NCBI GenBank assembly: GCA_002633005.1
Contig: NMRA01000442.1
Span: forward strand, 183,074 to 247,073
From: Phoronis australis
Taxonomy: Eukaryota; Phoronida; Phoronidae
Direction: 5' to 3'
DNA: 64,000 nucleotides
Part shown: positions 33,767 to 46,604 of the stretch, one piece after another
Layout of the letters: every line of letters begins with the position of its first letter
Position numbering within the stretch: the first letter of the stretch is position 1
Position numbers and translations under genes: made by a program
The notes under the pieces: generated by a model
Told to the model about the DNA's origin: nothing
Databases searched by the model: none
The model's input: the letters and a program-made list of their open reading frames with translations, nothing else

Positions 33767-33880
33767 TTAGATTCTATCAAATATTAGTAAATTGTCATCA
33801 TACATTACATTCGGCCACTCACGAATATCGTCTTTCCACGATAAAATGTCCTTAAATTCCAATGTTGCAGATGACATTTT
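33767..33880 (-). pseudogene. Possible N-terminal exon of the same SWIM-type remnant
   Basis: MSSATLEFKDILSWKDDIRE then WPNVMYDDNLLIFDRI and a stop. The WPxVxYxDIxxYL-like piece resembles the start of the SWIM/YqaJ family proteins as I remember them. It lies on the same strand and upstream of 33395-33580. Weak evidence. Confidence 0.25.
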
Positions 33881-34469
33881 TTTCAATGGACCGTTTGATG
33901 TGGGTATCACCAGGACAGAAATGTTGTAATAAACAAACAACCAGTTCATGCCACATCACATATTTTATAAAACACAGAACTTCTATAATCCAGTAATGCA
34001 ACTTTGAAATGTTCACTAATATGCTGAACAGCTGTTCTGTTTTTGCTTCTGACATGCATACACTGGTAAATTTGTCTTCAATTCATTTGCCTTCATTTTG
34101 AGAAAAAAATAAAGTGTTTCGTCAGATTAACTTAAAACTTCGACAAATCAGTTTGCACACGGAGGAGTAAGCTCTGCTTCTACTGCAGGGCTTCAACTCC
34201 CACCCAATGTACTTGCCGTTTTTGAGTGGTTGGAAATGAACACAACGTAGCACTTCTGCAACGTGTCACAGTCAGATTCAGCGAAATGTTTGCAGAGCTT
34301 CCACACATTTTCTTCACTGTAAAATAAGAGAAAATGAGGCTAATTGAAAAGGTCTTCCTAAGGTAACGAGAATTTTAACATAAAAATAACATGGAACCAG
34401 AGGATAAGGCACAAATGCACATCAGAACTTGAAAAACGATAATAATACCACTCGGTGGTCTAAAATAAC

Positions 34470-34484
34470 ACGCACGCACACACG

Positions 34485-34520
<36 letters not shown>

Positions 34521-34531
34521 CACACACACAA
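34470..34531. repeat. (CA)n microsatellite
   Basis: Mostly CA dinucleotides with a few CG and AA interruptions. Confidence 0.9.
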
Positions 34532-34710
34532 GAAAGCCTTCAACTTAGTAAGTGAAGCATAAGTCACGCATTAGCCTATATGAAAAACATCTGCTTCAAA
34601 AGACTGGATTTAGACCACTTCCCGCCATAAAGCGGTTTCAACTTTATCCTTGCACAGATGAGAAAACAGTGATTTCTGAGCTTGGAACGAATTGGAAGTT
34701 CATTGAAGCT

Positions 34711-34900
34711 TATAGACCTTATTCACGCTGACGCCATTTTAAAAGTGAGCCTCTTTTTAGGTTCCAAAAAATTTGAGACGAATATTAGAGGCATGCGAAA
34801 AAATTCCACTCTGCACTGTGATTAAGCGCGGAACACATTGTTTTTAAAACTTAAAAAGAGGCTCACTTTCAATATGGCGACTGGCAATAAGGTGTATTGA
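34711..34900. mobile_element. Fold-back MITE, about 190 bp
   Basis: The left arm (GACCTTATTCACGCTGACGC then AAAGTGAGCCTCTTTTTA) pairs with the right arm (TAAAAAGAGGCTCACTTT then ATGGCGACTGGCAATAAGG). The arms are about 48 bp with a few mismatches. No coding capacity. Confidence 0.65.
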
Positions 34901-36240
34901 GCCAGTACTAAAGTACAGCACTTCACTTATTCCGCACAAAAATAATTACAAAAACTGCCATTTTTCAAAAGCTGATTACCGTGCAACAAATCATGGGCTT
35001 ATGTCATCAATATTGTTTTATGACATCACAAGTAATCACGCTAACAGCTGGAGCGTTCCCACGTATTTCAGAATCCCAGAAATTCTGCAGGAATATTTTT
35101 TCAGAAATCATTTCCACTAACCCGCTGTGCCCCCAAGCTATCCAAAATCCCAACAGGTTCAGCAACCCCTATTCGCAGGCCTTGAAACTTTTCCTGAAAT
35201 TAATACCGCGAAAGTTGGTGGAACTCAGAATCACAGCAAACTCGTGTGCCAATACAAGTATTTTTTTAACAAAATTAACCTGAAAAATACTGGAATTATT
35301 ACCACCCATTTTCACATGGGAACAGCACCAGCATATTACAATTTTCTTAAATTCTTTTGCTGGAAAAATCCTACGAAATAAAACTTTACCTGGTGTCTGT
35401 ACTGGGTACTAAATAAGTGTCAGGAGCAATTAAGAAAATAGCAAGCCAATAAATCTCCTCTAATCTTCTAACACACCACAGCAACATACACAAAGCCACC
35501 AAAATGTGTTGAAAGAAAACTGAGAAAATTGCATTGGTTAGAATATTTTCCCAATGATTGCCATGCAGAGATCAACCATTTAAAATTCAATTCATTGGTG
35601 GTGACAAAGGCCATAAACTTGCCTCCTTGACAGGAGGAAATTATTCCAAGGGTACAAGTAACAGCAGCTAGGCAATAGACCATGGTGAACTCTTTGTCAT
35701 GAAGTTGATTGAAAATGATTATTACTCAGCATGCTTTTAGCAGGTGGTCCAGTAATAGTTCTTGCCTAAGAAATCATTTTATTGTGCCCACAATTCACTA
35801 AGAGTATGAGCAAGAGGAATTCCAGATTTCGCGGAGATGGTGATTCAAGTAATATTTTCTGGAAAAATTTTGTTGCCATGGCCATTGAAAAAGCAAGCAA
35901 CATTTTTTAAAATGCATTTTCACAAAACTGAAAAAACTACTGAAATTCATGAAATTAGGTCTTTTTGAAGACAAAAATTACACTTCATATTGTAAAAAAA
36001 TTCTCAACAAAATAAAAATGTTTATCTTAAATTATGACATGGTACTATGGCACTGCCTCTTCTCCAACCAATCAACCAATCATTACAGGGCAGCTGTTAG
36101 AAAGCATTTTGTTGCACACCCGTCATCTCCAGTGGAATGAGTGCTTGGTATAACAGCAAAGGTGTGGCCAGTGGAGCTCCAAATAACACAAAAAGTATAG
36201 AATAAAACTCATACAAGCCATACTCAAAAGTGAATAGTTT
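34901..36240. other. Intergenic, no recognisable gene
   Basis: Short open frames only (for example 34981-35283). I see nothing else I can support. Confidence 0.4.
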
Positions 36241-36242
36241 TT

Positions 36243-36268
36243 ACTTGGCGAAATAAATTTCGCCAAGT
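36243..36268. repeat. Short perfect hairpin ACTTGGCGAAA-TAAA-TTTCGCCAAGT
   Basis: Eleven-base perfect arms around TAAA. The phrase TTCGCCAAG recurs near 37273 and 37461, so it may be the end motif of a local repeat. Confidence 0.6.
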
Positions 36269-36374
36269 ATGTTGCTCTTCCACTAAGTTTGTTTTTTTTT
36301 GTTTTTTTTTTTGTTTGTTCGCACGATACAGGTCGCAATTTTCGTCCGATCATCACTAAATTTACACATAACAC

Positions 36375-36755
36375 GTACTTCCGGAAGTACTGGAAGCCTA
36401 TTGTTTTTCGTCAAAATCGGATCCAAGATGGCGGCTGTGGCGGCCATTTTGTTTCCATTTAAAGGTTCAAATGCTTATGGAGGCTACAATTTTTTACGTA
36501 AAAGGCTAAGAATCGGCACAGTAAATAAACCGGAAGTTTGCTACAAGTATGCCGGAAATTGTTTACTTCCGGGTTAAGATGGCGGAAATATCGGCGATCG
36601 CGCATGCGCACCTCGATTTTGGCCTAAAAACGTTTTCTCCTGTAGAGGGCGCATTATCAGACCAATTCCTTCGAATTTTTACAGGTATTAGTTTCTTATG
36701 ACATGCTATTATACAAAACCGAAAAACCGGAAGTTGCTTTCAAGATGGCGGATCT
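36375..36755. promoter_or_regulatory. Cluster of ETS-like (CCGGAAGT) and YY1-like (AAGATGGCGG) sites
   Basis: CCGGAAGT or its complement occurs at 36381, 36530, 36565 and 36727. AAGATGGCGG occurs at 36425, 36576 and 36742. Each YY1-like site follows an ETS-like site. Both motifs are known promoter elements in animals. No gene start is visible here, so this could be an unannotated promoter or a repeat that happens to carry them. Confidence 0.4.
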
Positions 36756-37124
36756 GGCGCATGTTGACCCATTTTCAGTCGTGCTAGAGTGCGATTTTAA
36801 ACGGGAAGAGAAAAAGACGTGATTTTTTGCATGTGGATTCTTTGAAGTATGTTCTTTCAAATGGCCTGTAACAATTTTTTTCTCAGACTTACCGTTTTCG
36901 AGTTATTTGACTTTGAATTTCTTAAAAAAACGCAAAATTTCATTTTTTTCGAAAAATTTACGGAATTAGGCGATACCATCAGTTTAGATAGAATTTTTAA
37001 CGGGCTTTCAGAAGATGGTTTCCATTTTTCGCTAGGACGTCTACTTTTTGAGTTATTAGAGATTTTGTGATTACGCTGCTCCTTTGTTGAGCGCTCTTGC
37101 TGCATTCAGGTTGGTTTAGCTTCT

Positions 37125-37440
37125 ATTGAACTAGACTGTAGCCTATTTCTTAATGATTTATGACATCTAAATTCGTCATATGAATGTTATGATGTTCTTC
37201 ATCATGGCCACCACCATCATCATATTCGTCATCTTCGTCATCATCTCCGACGTCGTCTTTTCTTCAGTTATTTTCGCCAAGTATCTCTCAAGACTGTAGC
37301 CTATTTCTTAGTGATTTCTGACCTCTACGTTCGTTATATGAATGATATCATAACTTGCATGGTCCATCATCGCCACCATCGTCGTCATAGCTGTCATCTT
37401 CGTCATCATCTCTGTCGTCGTCTTTTCTCGTCATCTATAA
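37125..37440. repeat. Tandem duplication (about 165 bp) with CATCATCGTCGTC-type tracts
   Basis: GACTGTAGCCTATTTCTTA begins near 37131 and again near 37294. Each copy is followed by a CAT/CGTC-rich tract. This is a simple local duplication. Confidence 0.55.
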
Positions 37441-37829
37441 CGTGGTTTTTTTGGTTAATTTCGCCAAGGTTCGCTCCTCAGAGCGCTTTCATCTTTTAAT
37501 TTTGTCGCGGATTTTGATTCACCAGTAAGTGGTATCAGGGTCATGCTAGCTAAACCACACATTGTCATTAACAGTGAAGTCCTTGAACCTTTTTGAATGA
37601 CATTATTTATCATTCTGTTGTCGATATAGTAACTGCATCGTACCATCCAGGTTTGCATATTAGCACAGAGGCAATGACCTCATCGCTCATTGAAAACACA
37701 ATTACAACTGCATTTAACTATTTTTTTGGAAATCTCTTCCTTTTCATTAAATAGAAGTTGAACAGGCAGGAGTCCAGCGCATTTTCATTCACCAGTATCT
37801 GTCACGTGCTCCACCGCCGGCGCCATTAA

Positions 37830-37990
37830 ACAAGCATGAGACTGAGCAAAGCCCGTGACCGGGTGCATATCACTTGGAAAAAGTAGCTCGGAAAGATATC
37901 CGGTGGAATTTGTAAGATTTCTGTCCGTTGCACTTTTTGTTCGAAAACAGGCATGATTCCATTCCACTCCCCAAAATGGCACCCGGGGAA
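37830..37990. repeat. Dispersed repeat shared with about 25285-25450
   Basis: Common phrases include GAGACTGAGC, ATTTGTAAGATTT, ACTTTTTGTTCG, ACAGGC and CAAAATGGCA in the same order and orientation in both places. Identity unknown. Confidence 0.5.
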
Positions 37991-38846
37991 GAAAGCTCAA
38001 GTGAATGGCTACATATTTACATGGTTAAGTTCATCCATGCAAAGTCCTATATTTAGTATACAGCTTTGCACCAAGGCTAAAGTTTTGAGTGCCCTTAAGG
38101 CATTATTCAACAGCAGACTTCTATACTGGTAACTGTGTCTTTGAATACTTATGAAGGCCATATATCATAGTCTCATGAATAGCTGATTCACCAGTATACA
38201 CTATTATGCCATCCTAGGCCCTCACTCAGTGTAGGGTTAAAGGTTTAAATTCCGGGGGGGCGGGGTCCCACTTCCTAATCTAAGGTAACTTATGTAGACC
38301 TGCGACCTACGTAGTCTAGTTTTTGTAACTTACCAAGCGGAATATGCCAATCAATTTGAAAGTTGTTGTAATCAATTTCTATTCCTAGCCGGAAAAACTG
38401 TCACCATAATCTAGTGAGCATACACACAAATATACACAATTAGCTTACTTGCGTTAAATGTTATACGGAAGTTTATTAGCTCCTCCTATGATTTTGCCAA
38501 GTTCAACCTTCTTGATTGTACCGCGGAAAACTTCAAATCAGACTTATGATTAGGTAACGTGATGTGACCAAAAAGATGGCAGATTTAACAAGATAAACTG
38601 CTTGCAATTCTATCTTCATAACCAAGACATCTTAACTTTTCCCATTCCACGCTCATAATAGCAAATGCTCATAGCTTTTCTTGAAGTATCATTGATCTCA
38701 GTTAGCTAAATTCACCAGAGCAATTATTTACCATGAGACTCAAACACATGCCAACATAATTCAAACTTTGCAGATTATTTGGAACAAGTCTTAGAAATCT
38801 TTTTGGCCAGCACAGTCAGTTATTCTGCATGGAGATGTAACAGTTC

Positions 38847-39007
38847 ACCAAACACACCTCGCACTTTGACGATTCGAGGTCAGGGACGGTACAGAAATTG
38901 ACTGTTTGTCGTGTAAAGTCACGATCTAAACTTAGCCGTCCATCCGTAACTCATCAGTAATTTCCAGTCCTTGACCACGAACCGTCAAAGTGCCAGGTAT
39001 GTTTGGG
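38847..39007. mobile_element. Fold-back MITE, about 161 bp
   Basis: CCAAACACACCTCGCACTTTG at the left pairs with CAAAGTGCCAGGTATGTTTGG at the right, and the arms continue inward (GACGATTCGAGGTCA / TTGACCACGAACCGTC). No coding capacity. Confidence 0.6.
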
Positions 39008-40128
39008 CTTTTTGGGAAATTTTTTGTGCTTTGACTGCAAATTTCCTGCGAACTTGCAGGAGCAGGATATCGTGAATCATATTATAAGAACAACTGCTCA
39101 TGGTTTGTTGTACCCCTGTTTTGTGTAAATTTATTCGAGTAATGTGTTTGATATGGACAGCTGAATCGAAGCACCTGTGGAATTTCTAGTCCCGAGTGTC
39201 ATACCTTGTAGTATTATATGTAGTGAATGTGAATGATCAAAAGCTGAGGACGCCTGTGTAAAATACTAAGTCTGGCTTAGGCTTAGGAACGCGTTAGAAA
39301 AAATTTCTGTGTACGTTTGGAAAGATAACTTTGCAAGGAATCGAATGATACCAAAACTATAAGTGTAAGTCAATGTCGTCATATTGTAAACGACTACCCA
39401 GAACTACACTGGCTGTGTGCAATTTCGGGGTCTACGGAAGAAATACACACAGTGGTACCTAGCTGTTGACGACAGATAGCTGGCTGGCCAGGCGGCTAGG
39501 CCTAATAACTTAATAAGGTTCCTGCTTTCAGGTGCACTGTCGACATGAAAGTTTGTAAGTTTTACAACGATGCACTGAAATTTTACAATATATAGTTTTT
39601 CTCACAGCAACAGCACATCCTAGCACAACTGAATAATGTTGTATTTCACTATGCATGACCCTTACCAATAACATTTCGTGTAGATGCATGCTTCTCGCTT
39701 CACTTCCATCTTTGTTTTCTTCAAGCGACATCTATCGTCAGCAGTATCTGTTTCAGTCAAGATTCAAGACAAAGATGGACGTATCCCATTCAGTTCACGG
39801 GTCTTTCTCATCATTATGCCGGTCTGTCACCTTGAAAGTCATCGCATTATTAGCGAAATAACACACTTTCTGGAATCACGTAAAATACAAAGACCCCGAA
39901 TGACTTAAGGTCACAATTTTTTTCGGACGAGCTCATTCCACGTCCATTTATCCTGAGTGGTGGAACAAGCGAAAAGCAACGGAGAACAATGCGCGACTAA
40001 ATCAACGCACATACATCTACAAAATGTCGGAGTAGCTGTTGATATCCTTAATTTATCTCGTTATGCTTAGCACATGGTCAGAGGGCGTGGCTATCACGTG
40101 ACTCACGTTGTAAACTATTTATAGCGGT
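39008..40128. other. Intergenic, no recognisable gene
   Basis: Overlapping short open frames at 39655-39908 lack known motifs. Confidence 0.4.
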
Positions 40129-40432
40129 TGTAATAATATATAATGAGGCTATTATATGCCATCCACGGTTTGCAAAATTAACGCGTGCAGATATACCTCT
40201 ATTGTTAGCACTATGCAAGAATCTCCCAGGGATAGCCAATATGACAAAACTTTAGTACGAATATTAGGCAGTATGGCAGAACTTGTTACAAGTATTACAT
40301 AAGAATTTTCAGGGAGAAGCCAATTAACTCAGATGTAGGTATGGATGTGAGTTCATCACGCGGTGCCACCAAAAATAGTATTTAAGGCGCTGGCTCTCGA
40401 GGCAGAGTCAGACCACGATAGACAGACCACTA
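40129..40432 (+). repeat. 5' part of a diverged LTR of the same family
   Basis: It starts TGTAATAATATATAATGAGGC, then ATGCCATCCACGG, and later GTATTTAAGGCGCTGGCTCTCGAGG and CAGACCACGATAGAC, matching 18299-18660. The match stops there, so the LTR is truncated or diverged beyond recognition. Confidence 0.55.
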
Positions 40433-42610
40433 TCCTTTGTATATGTGGTGTTAACAGTTTTGTATTCCATGTATTTATGTGCGATCAACAATATCTGTTC
40501 GACGTTTCCTTTCATATTACTCAATAACGGAAATCTGAGTTGAGCGCTTTTCGTTTTTCCAGATAACATAAAATACGCTTCATATCCATGTGTTTGTCGT
40601 AGCCACCACGTCTCTGAACTCAATTTTAGCCAATGTATGGGCTTAAATAAAATGCATGTGCAGTTCAATTTTTTTCTGGTTTTAAGCTGACAAGTAAAGG
40701 TACAGAACAAAAAAGCGTTCGCTTGCCCAAACAAAATCGATTACTGAGCGGAGATAACACACCCGATTAACAAACCCATGCCACCCATATCTCGTCGGGA
40801 CTGGAAAAGGTGCGACTTTCAAAATACAACCTGTGGACCAGCCTCAGCAGAACTAGGAAATGCATGAATGTGACCAACAGAAGCATATTTCATCTATTCA
40901 AGCGCTGTTGCAATCCCGAGCGGCAGTGACAACAGCATACTTTACCAGCAGGGGCAGCGCCAGCGGCAGCGCCAGCGACACATCTACAATACTCGCCACG
41001 GAGAAAATTATGACTTAATTGTTAAAACAATTAATAAAACATTTTGCCTATTGTTTCGACCCGTGACGTGAATTTTTAGGTAAATCTTAAAATAATTAGA
41101 GTTTCTGGTTGTTTTTTCTCTGAGCTTGGCGTCCTGTTCTTTAAGTTAGGACTAATTAAAGGTTTTAGAATGATGCGTTCGAGTGGATAAGATTTTTAGA
41201 CGTCAAACTTTAAAGAAACAGCATCTTATTGATTAATTCGCAAAATCTCTTCAACAAGAAAAGCAAGTTCTTTAAACTTAGAGACACATTTATCGGTATC
41301 GAAGGCGACAATGTGACGAACCAAAGTCAGGCAAATCGTTAAGCAACAGCTACCCAACTGTTTAACCGAGTCTGATTTTTATATTTGTCGTCAATTAATG
41401 TTTGTAAACAATACAGAAGACAGCCTAATGCCAAGGAAGTGTTCAAAAAGGTTAATTCATTCGCGGCCCTCAAACGCGTGGTATGATTTTCGCCAGTTCG
41501 CGATTTACCTGACTACTCGTAAGTTTTGGAGATTTCATCATAGACGATGACTACTGTGGCCGACGCCATGTCATCAAAGAGCCGCAATTGTTTTATTCCT
41601 GGTGATATCAATATGGTTTCATAGCTAAGAATGCGTGCCAACTAGGTGTGATCTCAAGTAGTCAAACAAAATTTGAGTTAAAATAAAATTACCCCATGAA
41701 ATTATTCAATAAATAATAAAATAAACGTCTAATTAAGAAATACAAAACGTGTTGCAAACTGATCACCGAGATGGCTTTGAGATAATCTAACTTAAAATTC
41801 TGGCATCATCTGTCATATTCGTCAGCAAATTTCGACACACATCACTTAGGACAAGGTAGTAACACATAAAATGAATTTCGTTTAGTTTGACCAGCATATT
41901 CCACACAAATTACGGCTCTTCACGGCATTCTCGGGTCGGTAGACCTGCGTGCCGCAGTTTTCAGTTAATGTAAACGTTGAGTCTGCGCGCAAAGTTCCAA
42001 CTAAAATGAAGCGGGAATGATTATCTGTAACGTTAACGCACATAAGCGCCATGACATATAATACCCCCGCCACATGCTGCCCTATTTGGCCATTTAGATC
42101 ACCTTTTGATGCCCAGCGCAATTTCTTCTTCGCTGGTGTATTTATTCTTCCAAATCACGCTGCAAAAGTTGTCTTGAAGTTAGTAAATTCCCTTACGTTG
42201 CCTTAGCATCTGAACTAACCCGCCGTGATAATGTCGGTGGGCCTAACCTCAAGCCTATACCGACTTATGCAAGTTAAAAGCGGCAAGGTTACTGCACTTT
42301 TGTCATCATACTGTAGACCCCACGCAGAGAGTTTTTGGGGCATCTTGGAGCCGACTTATTACTGCACAGCGGGAGTTTGTCTGATTTGTGACCGGCCTCG
42401 TGCTGTTTCTCACGTGCAGGGTCATAGACCTTGTGCGAGATTATGTAACAGGTCATTTATTGTTTTTCTGCCTTTTGTGCTTGCGAGATTATGCAACATA
42501 TCATTGTTGTTCTGCCTTTTGTGTTAAGTTTGGAGACCTGCAAGTGATCCGCTATTTAGACTATCCTTGAATGACAAAAAGTAAAAGGACTTTACTGAGT
42601 TGACCAATAT
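40433..42610. other. Intergenic, no supported gene
   Basis: Frames at 40408-40734 (minus) and 41882-42121 (minus, beginning MRWASKGDLNGQIG and with one hydrophobic stretch) have no domain I know. The second could be a short first exon but nothing confirms it. Confidence 0.35.
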
Positions 42611-42614
42611 GGAT

Positions 42615-42680
42615 CAAGTAAACAGACCACTCCAAGTTATGTTATTTTAATAACATAACTTGGAGTGGTCTGTTTACTTG
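42615..42680. repeat. Near-perfect palindrome, 32-bp arms and 2-bp centre
   Basis: CAAGTAAACAGACCACTCCA... runs to TT and then back as its exact reverse complement, ending ...GTGGTCTGTTTACTTG. Both arms match at all 32 positions. See findings. Confidence 0.85.
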
Positions 42681-45600
42681 AAAAAACTGGAAACGTTGCG
42701 CACATATCTGATCTACGAACGAGGCCCAATGAATCCGTACCAGATTAGAAAAAAAATTGACTTAAATTCTAAATACATTTGAAGTAGCAAATTAAATTAA
42801 AATGTCCATTGTATTAAATGTTATGCAGGTTTCATATCCTTCTTTTGTAAAGTATCCGTCCTGTATGGTAGTAAATCGAATTTTTTCAAACTTACTTGTG
42901 CCAAAGGTGGTTAATGCTATCACTTCTTTCGAAAGAAAATTTTAACATTTGCGTGACATTTAATTAACTATGGGTCTTTTACCAGTGAATACTTTAGAAC
43001 ATCACACGAGAAGTCTGCGAAAATTATGATGGATTCGGTTTGAGTTTATCATGAACATGCACTTGTTTTTCAATTATTCAATAAATGTAAATATCAAAAT
43101 AAGTTGTAAATACCCTTTCACGTTTTCACTTGTGCGATGATCAGCACTGCAAAATAGTTTTATAGCGTGTGCAGGCATAGCGACTGAAAATGTCGGATAA
43201 AACACGTATTCTTGTTTTGCGTTTCTTACGACAACGCCGCCGATACTAGTAAAAATCCAGATAGTCTGAGGTAATTTGAGGTGCACCAGACATGGTTTCT
43301 GAAAATATCCCTAAGTGGAAAAAAATTAGGTCTTGGTTGGCAGTTGTCTTACTCAAACATGACTACGAGGTACTAACTTCAAGAAGACGTAATCAAAACT
43401 CGGACCCAAACCAAAGACACGTTTCATTAAAGGTAGTTAACCGTCCGTCGTGTACACGGTACTGCAACTGCTTTTTTTAGAAAAGTGAAAACGTTGCAAG
43501 CTGGTTGACATTAATGTCATGTAATGTTTAAATTAAAATCGAAATTTCTACCATCTTAGCCAAGACCTTTTGATACGAGGGCACTAATTTCGACCAGTTC
43601 ATTAACCGCAGAATTCGGGCCATTTCCAATTTATAGTGACGTAGTCACCGGGCAAGCTTCTCCATGTTTCAATGGACTGGGTAGCCCCATACAACAATTT
43701 TCTGTTTACTAAATCCATTGAATGTTCCTTATGCAAAGGTAAACAAAGTTCTGTAATTGTAAGGAATTTTTGAACTTTGGTGCTAGTTCTGTGGGATCAA
43801 GTTTTGATTTTGTTGCAGAAGGAAAAACAATAACAAAAATACTACATTGGAATGCAACTCTCAGAATTAAAATGTTGATGTCACATCCATGAATGACTAA
43901 TGTAAACAATTCTGATGCAAAAACAATTTTATGAAGAGACTATAGAATCCTTAGACTGTTCAACGGACCACTGCCAATGAAGCTAAGTCAAAGAAACAAA
44001 CTCAAAACTCCATTGTTTAATACATATTGTATTGCACTAATCTCGAACCAATTACTTGTTCCTGTCACTAAACAATGGAACACGTTTACAACCTGATGAA
44101 CGATTACTGTGTTTTTTTAAACATTAGACATACTACAGGACATGCAAATCAACATCAGTATTTTTACGACAAAGTCCCCCGCAGCAAATCTCCCCCAACC
44201 AGCCTATTCTTAATGTTGTCTCTGATCTAAGGAGAAATACAGGGCTTACAATAACAGTAGCTCCTAATCACAATAGCAGAGATGATTAGGGTAATGTTTC
44301 AGTGACAGTGAATAAAAGATTCACAAAAGTGAACAGACTAAAACAAAAAAATAAACAAGAAATAAATATTAAATAGGTTCAAGTGGAAAAAATGCACTAA
44401 CACGCATCAGATTCTTTAAAAGGGTACTAAACCGAGTTTGAGGGTTAGATCACTTAAATTTCGGACATAAAATAACACTCTGTAACCCCCCAATCATCAA
44501 AAGTTTAAAATAAGTTTTTATAACTCATTAACACAAACTGGGCAAGCATGATCAATGGTTTGGAAGATTTAATCAAACATTTGCGAGGGAAGTCCGAAAG
44601 GCTACAATGCTTTGGCAAAATACCCGATTTGTGTCACACCAAGGTGTTTCAGATGAAATTTGACAGTTTAGAATCCTTTTAATAAGTAAGGCATACTGCT
44701 CTTTTACCTAAGTGTCTGGGTAGTATTTTACTGGCAGTGGAAAAGATATAATTTTAATATAAATGAATTGAATTTTACCCCTACTATAAGGGTTACAAAA
44801 AATTTCTTGAGAAAATGTGCAACTCCTATGGCAAAAATCAAAACACACATAACAGAACCATTGTACAAAGAGACCCCGATTTTCCGTCATAACAGAAAAC
44901 GGATGGAATTTGACATTTTAATGGATATAGAGGTTTCAAACCGAATTTACAGTAGCAGAAATCATAATTCTAATATTTTTTGTTTACTCTTTATTACCAA
45001 AAATGGACCTGTAGGGGAACTGATAATTCAACATTAACAACAAGGAAATTTCCAGGTCATTTTTATGTTAACTATCAATCTATCACTTTTGAGTAGTAAT
45101 TTTACAGAATTTGTTAATTTACAAAACTTTACGGTTGCTAAAACAAATTTTCATGAATTTGAAAACGGAAAACCAGGGTCTCTAATGAAGAAGTCCAGAG
45201 ATTCATTCTTAAACAGCTTTTAAGCTGACACTTCCAAACTCTACTTATGAAAGTGAACAATATACAGAGCTTGTCACTGATGTAAAATCAGTAAAACATA
45301 AAGCCATAAATAAAAACACAATAAAACATATTTACACGTTGATGCGAAACGTGATACAAAGAAATGTTAGAATGGCAGGAGTATCATGAACAGCCCATTT
45401 ACAATGTCATGTGAAGTGCCAAAAATAGTATAACCCCATCAATGTATTGAGTGGTAGACTATAAACTTTGAGTTAGAACGGCTGAAGTATCAGGCACATC
45501 CCATCTACAGTGTCAAGGGAACGACAAAATACAATAAAATCTCAGCAATATTGGACACACTTTTGGAAAAAGGTGAAGTTTTGATCTTCCCATTTTTTCA

Positions 45601-45869
45601 CATTTATGCACACACAAGGGCTGGCAGCATTCGTGCCTCCAACGCAGCGAGTGAGTAACAGACGGCCAATAGCGAGGTAACAGTGGCAAACTCCAGTAAA
45701 TGTACAACAATCAAATGAATTTATTTGGGTACATTGGGAGACTAGTATTCAGCACTGAAAATTTGTACTGGAATAAAGATATTAGATACAACAAAGTAAG
45801 GCATGGTACCACCGAAGCTCTTACTGTTTGTCACTTAAAGATAAGATACTTGCAGTTTTGAGAACTATA
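42681..45869. other. Intergenic, no recognisable gene
   Basis: Only short frames. I see nothing I can support. Confidence 0.4.
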
Positions 45870-46604
45870 ATTTGTAAAAACCATCCAGGTTATCAAAAAT
45901 AGGGCTGCCGGGATTATTCTGGGAGCTGGTGTAAGAGATATTAACATTGAAAACCTTCATATGGAGACGCAAATAATCAAAATACACACAAGACATAAGT
46001 TCCTATCTGCATGTTGTAGGTACAAATGTTTTAAAGGTCTTGTCCCAACATACTTAAGTGCTAAGTTTAAGATGACTACTAATGGCTACAATACTACATG
46101 TAGGTCCTCATCATCATCAAATTTCAATCTTCCTAAACGCAGAAATGAAACTGGGAAAAATCATTTTCCTACAGGGGGCCCCATTTACGGAACTCTCTCC
46201 CTGCAGATGCCACATCTACGTCATCCTTTACAACCTTTAAAAAAATTATAAGAAATAGAATTAACTTCATGTAGTGTGTAAGAATGCATATGTATACATG
46301 CGTGTATATTTATATGATGTCTCACTTTTATTACATATTTATTGTCTGGTTTTAATTATTTATATTTATATTTTAGTTAATTATCCTGTCTTAATTTCTT
46401 TATCTTCTATTTATCATATTTTATTTTTTATTTTGTTTCATCAGTCTTTCCCTGTTAATTTCTTATTCTTTGCTTATTATTTAAATATTGTCTTTCATTT
46501 TGTAATTCCGTTTTTGTCTTACTATCTGTTTGTTTTTACTGAGGGCCCCCATGGAACTCAGTGTGAACTGTAAATATTACATCAATAAATAAATAAAAAA
46601 TAAA
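45870..46604 (+). mobile_element. 5'-truncated non-LTR retrotransposon (CR1/L2-like 3' end)
   Basis: The frame from about 45871 reads VIKNRAAGIILGAGVRDINI, then YKCFKGLVPTYLSAKFKM and RSSSSSNFNLPKRRNETGKN, the C-terminal thumb region of CR1/Jockey-type reverse transcriptases (IxxxQNRAARIILG, YKCLNGLAPxYLS, G...FS..G...WNSLP). A frameshift near 46180-46195 moves the rest (LRNSLPADATSTSSFTTFKK) to another frame with a TAG at 46272. The tail has CTGAGGGCCCCCATGGAACTCAG, a hairpin, and AATAAATAAATAAA. The catalytic core is absent, so this copy is dead. Confidence 0.75.

Noticed and set aside
41882-42121. Secreted small protein on the minus strand
   Set aside because: One hydrophobic stretch only, no convincing signal peptide at the very N-terminus and no homologue recalled.
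46274-46573. Hydrophobic 99-codon ORF
   Set aside because: It lies in the T-rich 3' tail of the non-LTR element; the apparent hydrophobicity comes from low-complexity TTT/ATT codons.
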